Source of the DNA: Aradus depressus
Lineage: Eukaryota > Arthropoda > Insecta > Hemiptera > Aradidae
Length of the DNA stretch: 64,000 nt
Assembly (NCBI GenBank): GCA_963662175.1
Contig: OY759221.1
Span: forward strand, 30,130,045-30,194,044
Reading direction: 5' to 3'
Shown in pieces: positions 59,901 to 64,000 of the stretch. The position numbers were made by a program, and so were the translations under genes. How positions within the stretch are numbered: the first letter of the stretch is position 1; each line of letters opens with the position of its first letter. A model generated the notes under the pieces. It had not been told where the DNA came from and ran no database searches. It saw only the letters and a program-made list of their open reading frames with translations.

Positions 59901-60953
59901 TTTGAAATGTTGTGTGTGTTTAATATGTAATGTAAGTGTACTTGCTGTGTTTAGTTTGAGTACGGAGTGGAGCCAGACAACCTCATCTATGAGCCAGAGA
60001 CGATCCAGCTGGAGGGGTGTTTGGCCACTGACCAGAGTCTGGATACGATACGTCATGTTTACCTGGGCAAGGATCCACTCATCGTCAAACAGTGTTGTCG
60101 GTAAGACCTTACACACAATATGTTGCAGAATAGACAAATGATGGATTTGATATTTAGGATTCTACTTATTGAAATTTGGTTTAGGGCTCGTAGGAGTGCT
60201 GGTGATTTAGTCTTGCTAAGCATATTATAAGATTGCTTCAATCCTATCAGAGACTTATCACATTCACCATCTTCAAAATCTCCATTTTTTGAGGAGCGGA
60301 GCAATTATAGTGGATTTAATTAAAAATACATTTCTGTTTTTTAACATTTTAAAATATATTCTTAAGACCATAAACGCACCTAACCTTATTAACGAATGTA
60401 TGAAGTTTTCCAGTTCATCCGTCAGATCTATATTTTTTTTATTGCAGTTGTGCTTCATGCCCAGGCCTTAACTACGAGGTCATATCGCCTGGGACCAGAG
60501 CGCTCCTTCGTCGCTCTGGGGAACACGAGCCCTACTCTACAATAGGAGTGCTAAATTTTGCTTATCCAGGTTTAGTAACGAGTATCTGACATCGCACAGG
60601 CTCGGGACCATTGTTTAACATCCCATTCGAAGGACGGCGTGCTCAAGGTTTTTCACCTCACAGACAAAAAATAAAAGGGCCTTGGCCGGGTTTCGAACCC
60701 GCGATCTTGAGCTCAATAGGCTACCTCCTCTTTTTATTAGTACATACTGTTGACTTTGGAACCCTTCAATGTTCCACCTAAATTCTTATTTGAAGGTTGG
60801 GTAAATTCTTCTCATATCAAATACTTTTCTAGGTGTAGTGGAAAAGCGCAGGTGCAAATGGCCCCTCGTACTGCCGCCATTCGTGCCTGGGACCAACGGT
60901 GGACTAGATCCTGCCGATGTGGCGGCTCTTGGAGGATTCATAGGTACTTCTGA
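42865..60953 (+). CDS. MED16: MED16, Mediator tail-module subunit (15 exons, 797 aa, complete)
   Basis: Subunit of the Mediator complex tail, linking DNA-bound activators to RNA polymerase II in the nucleus. Exons: 42865-42929, 43344-43490, 45300-45498, 46161-46401, 47579-47728, 49433-49605, 50455-50613, 51695-51860, 52911-53118, 54285-54424, 55450-55622, 57215-57410, 57642-57751, 59955-60100, 60833-60953; every junction is GT/AG and all phases join. Start MDILYTLRRK matches insect MED16. The N-terminal half is WD40-like (VSTLEWDASGEKLLIATDWG, YVKFAPSVRCFGG, VGCLKFV, AVIDSHGQLFLFKV). The C-terminal half is helical: QSLQQLIQWIADLALNILAR, LLVIVRVWGLLRPTCLPLF, DECCLLPSQVLIPQ, and the conserved end AIRAWDQRWTRSC. 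Length is close to fly MED16 and shorter than human. Introns carry many repeats; a decayed copy of exon 1 lies in intron 2. Confidence 0.93.
43794..43925 (+). pseudogene. Decayed duplicate of MED16 exon 1 (in intron 2)
   Basis: ATGGATATTTTGTATACC followed by TTTCGAAGAAGGCACATTGC matches exon 1 at 42865-42929 almost base for base, and similarity continues into intron sequence (TAGCTTGGAACTTT). A ~9-bp insertion (AACATGCTC) and loss of the GTATGT donor (now ATATAC) disable it; translation stops after about 23 codons. Confidence 0.85.
44220..44340 (+). other. Exon-like GC-richer segment in MED16 intron 2
   Basis: Stands out from the AT-rich intron, has an open frame across AGTGGAGGCCAGGTTTTGGC and ends ATGGTGGCAGAG followed by GTGAGA, a plausible donor. 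It could be an alternative 5' exon or a repeat fragment. Unproven. Confidence 0.3.
45620..46085 (-). mobile_element. Jockey-like LINE, 5'-truncated (MED16 intron 3)
   Basis: The minus-strand frame reads LLIYKLQLRPVITYACPVWA, LRTLQVAQNKCLRLVGSY, DTSILQIHEDLNVELLLDYI, the C-terminal RT block of Jockey-type ORF2, then a 3' UTR shared with 19125-19395. Antisense to MED16. Confidence 0.87.
46402..47578. other. MED16 intron 4 content
   Basis: Contains a C run (46433-46444) and an imperfect inverted repeat: ATAACGTTATGCTTATATTC (46989-47008) versus GAATATAAGCATAACATTAT (47148-47167). Upstream, the complement of 46905-46950 reads GGAGAAACGTTAGCAGAATG, again Penelope-like. No gene. Confidence 0.5.
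48030..48210 (-). repeat. Diverged DR fragment (MED16 intron 5)
   Basis: TTCGTTACATGGGTAGTTAT, CTCTTTGGCCGATCCACC and TCAGTCTATTGGAAGTAGTG follow DR order in reverse but are strongly diverged. Confidence 0.5.
48590..49170 (-). mobile_element. CR1/Jockey-like LINE C-terminal fragment (MED16 intron 5)
   Basis: Minus-strand frames give HTRSRPSDLFIPSHRSS, FVQASSLSGTPCLPQS / LWNSLPPPIR-like, and SVASFKSSLFQFLIA, resembling the common C-terminal FWNxLPxxIRxxxSLxxFKxxL block of LINE proteins. Frameshifted. Confidence 0.6.
49735..49945 (+). mobile_element. SINE-A, degenerate (MED16 intron 6)
   Basis: GGTCGCGGTTTCGGAATCCG, GCGATGGCCCCAAGCCTGTA, AAGAGCGCTCTGGTAGTAC. Head and tail lost. Confidence 0.72.
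50968..51530 (+). repeat. DR repeat, near-complete reference copy (MED16 intron 7)
   Basis: 5' end ATTATACGACATATAGTGGA, AGTTATGTAATC; then three ~140-bp modules, each starting near GAATGTATCRACACRAAATT and passing through a CCAAAGG/GAATGGAGGGG purine tract and an AATAA-rich end; 3' end ATTCGTGCAGGGGAAGTACA, TTGCCGG. No protein coding, no clear TIR or TSD. Class unknown. Confidence 0.85.
51900..52029. repeat. Short repeat shared with 53760-53830
   Basis: TCCTATCGAAAAACTAG then AAAATGTTCCTTATTAAATT occurs here and again (TCCTATCAAAAAATTGG, same second motif) at 53773-53820. Confidence 0.55.
52030..52318 (+). mobile_element. SINE-A, partial (MED16 intron 8)
   Basis: GATTGCGGATTCGAAACCTG, GATGAGACGTTAAGCGATGG, GAGCGCTCTGTTAGAAGGCG and end ATGAGTCATAAAACCTAAC. 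The head is lost. Confidence 0.82.
53170..53525 (-). mobile_element. R1-like LINE tail related to 3063-4958 (MED16 intron 9)
   Basis: The minus strand has CATACTTCCCGGACGTCCGG, GGTACGCCTCGAC and GAGACTGCAGAATATGTAGT, colinear with 4538-4720 of the R1-like copy, and CTGGACCTGCGGCAG matching 4780-4795. Frames are broken. Confidence 0.85.
53985..54220. mobile_element. Small MITE-like inverted repeat (MED16 intron 9)
   Basis: TATAACAGGACTTTGTTAT-type left end and CTTATAAGAAAGTCCTGTTA right end are inverted about 215 bp apart. No TSD could be fixed. Confidence 0.5.
54532..55128 (-). repeat. DR repeat, near-complete reference copy (MED16 intron 10)
   Basis: Reverse orientation: 3' end near 54532 (complement of GGTGAATTACCGGC), three modules marked by TACATTCATTACATCGGCAG (twice) and TACATTCATTCTATCGGTAG, and 5' end ACTTCCCCTATACTTCATAT at 55090-55109. 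Antisense to MED16. Confidence 0.85.
55715..55990 (+). repeat. DR repeat, internally deleted (MED16 intron 11)
   Basis: CACGATAACTCCAGATGGAT, AAATTCAGTATCAGTACGAG, AACGGTCGATTGATTAATTC and the 3' hairpin end GTCGGTGATTCACCGACG. Confidence 0.8.
56420..56495 (+). repeat. DR repeat 3'-end fragment
   Basis: GAGCCGGGGAAGTAGATTGC then CGGTCATTTTC matches the DR 3' terminus only. Confidence 0.6.
56523..56778 (+). mobile_element. SINE-A, diverged (MED16 intron 11)
   Basis: CGCGAGTTCGAAACCCGGCC, GGGACGTTAAGCTATGGTTA, GAGCTCTGGTAGTAGGCG, end GGGATGAGTCATAATAA. Confidence 0.82.
56779..57112 (+). repeat. Unclassified GC-richer repeat with strong hairpin
   Basis: GC-rich block next to a SINE-A. It holds a perfect 22-bp inverted repeat (56880-56901 and 56907-56928; arm CCCTTCCGCGAAGTAACAAC plus AG) with a 5-base loop, a CTGCTGCTGTTGTCGCCGCT stretch, and ends GTAGTCATAATAACTAACTA, the same tail as some SINE-A copies. 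It may be a separate retroposon using the same 3' tail. Confidence 0.6.
57548..57608 (+). mobile_element. SINE-A 3' scrap
   Basis: GGGGCTCATGTCCTCG joined to AAAGCCCGGGCATGAGTCAA. Between MED16 exons 12 and 13. Confidence 0.65.
58484..59447. mobile_element. Inner DNA transposon, 32-bp perfect TIRs
   Basis: Both ends read AATTGAGGCGGTAGCCGGAA then CAAGGGCCTTCA (inverted); the outer AATT may be a 4-bp target duplication rather than TIR. Sub-terminal copies of GAAGGCCCTTNTTCCGGAGA occur at 58516, 58640, 59161 and (inverted) 59213. It encodes a truncated N-terminal piece of the transposase-like family described at 61739-63512. Confidence 0.88.
58751..59085 (+). pseudogene. Truncated N-terminal domain of transposase-like protein
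   Basis: MSEIVNRSREDVLRTN then GAKRKRVHDDL, VAKKNRLSGDQYVSKK; after loss of one A in the run near 58893-58898 the frame continues TGKTIPKKTFRV, CCNEKCFEKCSFSNQ, IFFTFYDMSSKELQ. This matches the N-terminal Lys/Arg-rich plus C-x3-C-F-x-K-C zinc-binding region of the family, and aligns with exon 1-2 of the gene at 63.2-63.5 kb. The catalytic core is absent, so the element is nonautonomous. Confidence 0.75.
60455..60722 (-). mobile_element. SINE-A, partial (MED16 intron 14)
   Basis: Minus strand: GCGGGTTCGAAACCCGGCCA, CGGCGTGC, GGTCCCGAGCCTGTGCGATG, ACTCTA, GAGCGCTCTGG, ending AAGGCCTGGGCATGAAGC. Confidence 0.82.
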
Positions 60954-61738
60954 ACAGTTTCAACATGGAAGCAACATGCTGAGTGTTATTGATACACCTA
61001 ATTGTTCTTGTGTAAGTACAACTAATGTCGCAGAATTGGAAAATATGCACAACAAAAAACAAGAAAATGATACTGAAGTAAGTTGTTTACTTTAGTCAAG
61101 TTAAGTGTACTTGTCATGGTATGAGGCGTGTTCATAAAGTGATCTGTAGTAGGTTTTATATATTTTTAAGTTATGAGCTTGTAAACTAAGTTGCGACATA
61201 AAGTAGAGATTAACTAAGAAGAGGTGATGGGGAAGTGGACCTCACATGGGACTAACCCTACTTGCCTCTCCGTCCTCCTTTATGCCATCGCAAAAGGAGA
61301 GGATAAATACTGGTGAATTATCAAAATGATTATCAGATTCTATAGATAAATTATATTATAAAACTTTTTCAGATATTCTTATTTATCTTTACATTTTTTG
61401 AAAATTTTATTTATTTTTTATATTTGTAATTTACGCTACTTTATTATTTTATATATTTCAAGAGAAGGTGAATTCTTTGACAGTTGCAGTAGCTAATCTA
61501 ACAAAAAACATGAAAAAGACAGTGTTTGGTAGTAGGAGTAACCTCGACCAAGTCATCTCTTCTTAGTTCATCACTACACCACTTAGATTAGTCTTAGAGT
61601 CTCTAAGTCTCTTAGATTAGTGTTCATTTCATTCCTCTCATATAGGTTTTGAAATAATGTATTTGCGAACGAAGGTTTCCCAATCACAGATCAGATTATT
61701 TAAATCAACTTATGTGATTACTGTATTCAGAGGTTTAT
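60954..61738. other. MED16 3' region and intergenic
   Basis: Presumed MED16 3' UTR from 60954. An overlapping second frame stays open from 60838 to 61095, past the MED16 stop, probably by chance. Near 61590-61625 TCTTAGATTAGTCTTAGAGT-like words repeat. No AATAAA could be assigned confidently. Confidence 0.45.
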
Positions 61739-63512
61739 TTAGAGAGTCACATCTTTTAGGGGCATTGTGATAATTTCTCCTAGTCGTGCTTTAATAGGAA
61801 AAGTATGTCTTATTAGTCCTATAAAGAAGCGTCTCACTACAGTACCTTGGTTGTTTTTATTATGTTGAAAATGCATGAATTTCGATACTGCAAAGCTTAC
61901 CTTGTTACTTTTAGCAACCCTTTTTCCTTTAGATTCAATTGAAAGTATTTTCTGCCTATAAAAATCTTTCCACCATCCCTTATAATCTAATATCTGTTCT
62001 GATGTGACTAGAGATACAAAAAACTTTCTCTTTTCACTGCATGATAATATTAGTTGGCAATTTGTCTGAGCGTGTAAATCCTATCTCGCGAATTGATTTT
62101 CTTTTTTATCAAAGCGAAATCCCTGTCGCAGGGTAGGAATGAGTGTCCTCTTATCGGGAAATACTGATCAACAGTGTGGAACGTTCCTAATGAAACGAGA
62201 GCTGAAAATGCTCTAACAAACACGTTATTTTTGTTTTGTGCTCCACAACTGTCAGAAAATACATGGAGGTATTTCACGCCCTGCATTTCTGTTACATAAT
62301 CAATTACAAAAGATGTTACTTCATTTGGACCTTTTGATGCAACACCTTGATGATAAAGGAAAATGGTGGAGGTTTCATCTTTAAGATTATCTATGCAAAA
62401 GACATTGACTGTTAACTGTCTTAAATAAAAAGTCTCCTGCACCGGAATAACAGGTAGTTGTAAATTTTGCATATAGTCAATGCTTATAGCTCCTACTTCA
62501 TCATTGGTCTTTGCTAAATGGGAAATTTCTTTCATTTTTGAATAAAATCGTTTGACCCTTCTCTGGTGCAGAACCTTTTGAGTTGCAGCAACTTGTTTGG
62601 CTGTCGGGTTCAAAAATTTGCTGTTAATTCTCACATCCAACTCTTCACAAGTGCAACAAGTGTCAACCTGTGGTCGCCCAAACGGTATTCCAAAACGCTC
62701 ATTGAATACCCTCAAATAATATTTGTCTAGGACATCCATGTTGGGATACTTTTCTTTGAACATGTTGAACATAATTTTTACGTTCAATTTTTCGTGGAGA
62801 TAGTGTTTTACTTCTCCTGTGTAATGAGTGATTTTCGTTGGAAATGACTTTATATGCTGCATAATAGTGTCAATAAATAATGCAGGTTTAGCATTTCCGG
62901 GTGTATTTTTGCCTCTCATATCTCTAGGGCTTGTCCCAACATTACAAAGATTAATTAGACGTCTAATGCGACCAGGATTTATGCCATGAATAGATTGAAA
63001 GGCTTTTTTACATACCTGTATTTTGCTCAAACTTCAGGCACAAAAAAAATTTACTGAAAAACGCCTATCTGGTTTGGAAGACTCTGAAGCTGGTTTGCGT
63101 CTTCTGTGTTTTTTAATCTCAGTGAAATGGTTGAGTTCGATTAATCCCTGTGGATAGCAATCTTGCTCATTTTTTGTATCTTGTTCCCGAAATCGATCAA
63201 ATATGCGTAACCGTTCTTCTCACAACAATCTCAAAACATCTACGCCAACTGAAAAAAAAAAATACAATTTTTGAATATATTTCGTTCATAAAACGTAGTA
63301 ATTTTGTGCAAAATTTATATTTCTACTTACTTGCAGTTTGGACCTATCATAATTTCTTCAACAGATCTGCCTTTCCAGTTTATGTACGATTTCCCCTGGA
63401 CTCTTTCTTTTTTTATAACCTCTGATTTATAATCTGACGCATTTGTAACACCCTTTTTCCTCTTTCTTCCCAAATTTTCATCTACAGCCTCCATAGATTC
63501 ATCCATATTCAA
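61739..63512 (-). pseudogene. Transposase-like gene of the SCGAQNKN / GHSFLPCDRDF family, decayed
   Basis: Two exons on the minus strand: 63512-63331 (MNMDESMEAVDENLGRKRKK, KKERVQGKSYINWKGR, ending GPNCN) and 63248-61739, with an 82-bp GT/AG intron. Exon 2 continues WRRCFEIV, shifts frame near 63215, then LIELNHFTEIKKHRRRKPAS, a TGA (63034-63036), the long open core (VCKKAFQSIHGI, HIKSFPTKITHYTGE, YYLRVFNERFGIPFGRPQVD, CCTCEELD, AISIDYMQNLQLP, FSDSCGAQNKN, RGHSFLPCDRDFALIKK), a TAA (62050-62052) and a C-terminal part DYKGWWKDFYRQK, VSFAVSKFMHF, MPLKDVTL-stop. Acidic residues in DYM, FSDSC and CDRD could form a DDE-type site (inference). The family is widespread as multicopy, unnamed insect proteins. 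Flanking TIRs were not found; the right end may lie beyond 64 kb. Confidence 0.8.
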
Positions 63513-64000
63513 GAGAACTAAATTTAGTACACTATTCTAATTTAATTAGCACAGATTTATTTAGAACACATTACATACGACGTGGTACGTGGTAGAAAAT
63601 TGTAAAATTTTGAGGTATTATTAGAGCAGGTTATAATCAAAATAACAATTCGACTGCGCTAGTCCGAAATTGCTCTGATCATTTGAGAAACATCATAAGT
63701 CATGGACTTGTGCTGTTTCTAGAATGAACTGTATTTTTGCCACCTTGATTACAGAGGAGGGAGTGGTGGGACTAGTGTCGTTTCTCCTGAGGTTGTGTAT
63801 TTACCCATTACCTACCAAAAAATGCAATAAACCGAATTTCGTCAAAAGTGGGATGTCGTTACTCAAATGAGCTATTATTCAGTTGACCCGGAGGTGTCAA
63901 TTATGTGTACGACAACAGGGAAGACATTTTGAACAATTATTGTAGTTACTCTTTACTTTCAAGTGATTAGTGTTGTATTAGCGTTTTTTGATTATAACTT
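63513..64000. other. Upstream of the transposase-like gene, window end
   Basis: No further gene. Might hold the element's left terminal region; no inverted match to 61.1-61.7 kb was seen by eye. Confidence 0.35.

Overview
This is a gene-poor, AT-rich, intron-rich eukaryotic window full of transposable elements, almost certainly from an insect. The evidence is the spliced MED16, PIAS and PET117 genes, the R1-, Jockey- and RTE-type LINE remains, and SINEs that end in the arthropod telomere-like motif CCTAA. The species cannot be named from the sequence. There are no bacterial-type operons, rRNA genes or CRISPR arrays.

Layout. 1-21.6 kb is intergenic repeat: a 5'-truncated R1-like LINE with a target-site duplication (3.06-4.96 kb), Jockey and RTE tails, hAT-like and palindromic MITEs, three tRNA-derived SINE families, a 63-bp minisatellite (9.5-10.2 kb), and a large nested palindrome (14.9-15.6 kb). 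21.6-27.1 kb, minus strand: a six-exon gene for a compact PIAS-type SUMO E3 ligase (PINIT + SP-RING, 307 aa). 29.5-31.5 kb, minus strand: PET117, a cytochrome oxidase assembly factor (74 aa, two exons). 33-36.8 kb: pogo-like and hAT-like MITEs and other repeats. 37.05-39.92 kb, plus strand: the last five exons of a gene made of single-exon LDL-receptor class A repeats. 42.87-60.95 kb, plus strand: a complete 15-exon MED16 (797 aa), whose introns hold LINEs, SINEs, a decayed copy of its own first exon and a double foldback element. 61.7-63.5 kb, minus strand: a decayed transposase-like gene. Its N-terminal zinc-binding region is also encoded inside the TIR element at 58.5-59.4 kb.

The host genes are unrelated housekeeping or regulatory genes (SUMOylation, mitochondrial complex IV assembly, Mediator, an LDLa protein). 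I see no gene cluster acting as one pathway. The most interesting material is mobile-element biology: the TIR elements carrying the C-x3-C-F / QNKN / GHSFLPCDRDF protein family, nested foldbacks with hammerhead-like motifs, a modular dispersed repeat present in about twenty places, and SINEs with telomere-like tails. Exon boundaries were placed by hand from GT/AG sites and phase agreement. Domain names come from motif recognition, not searches.
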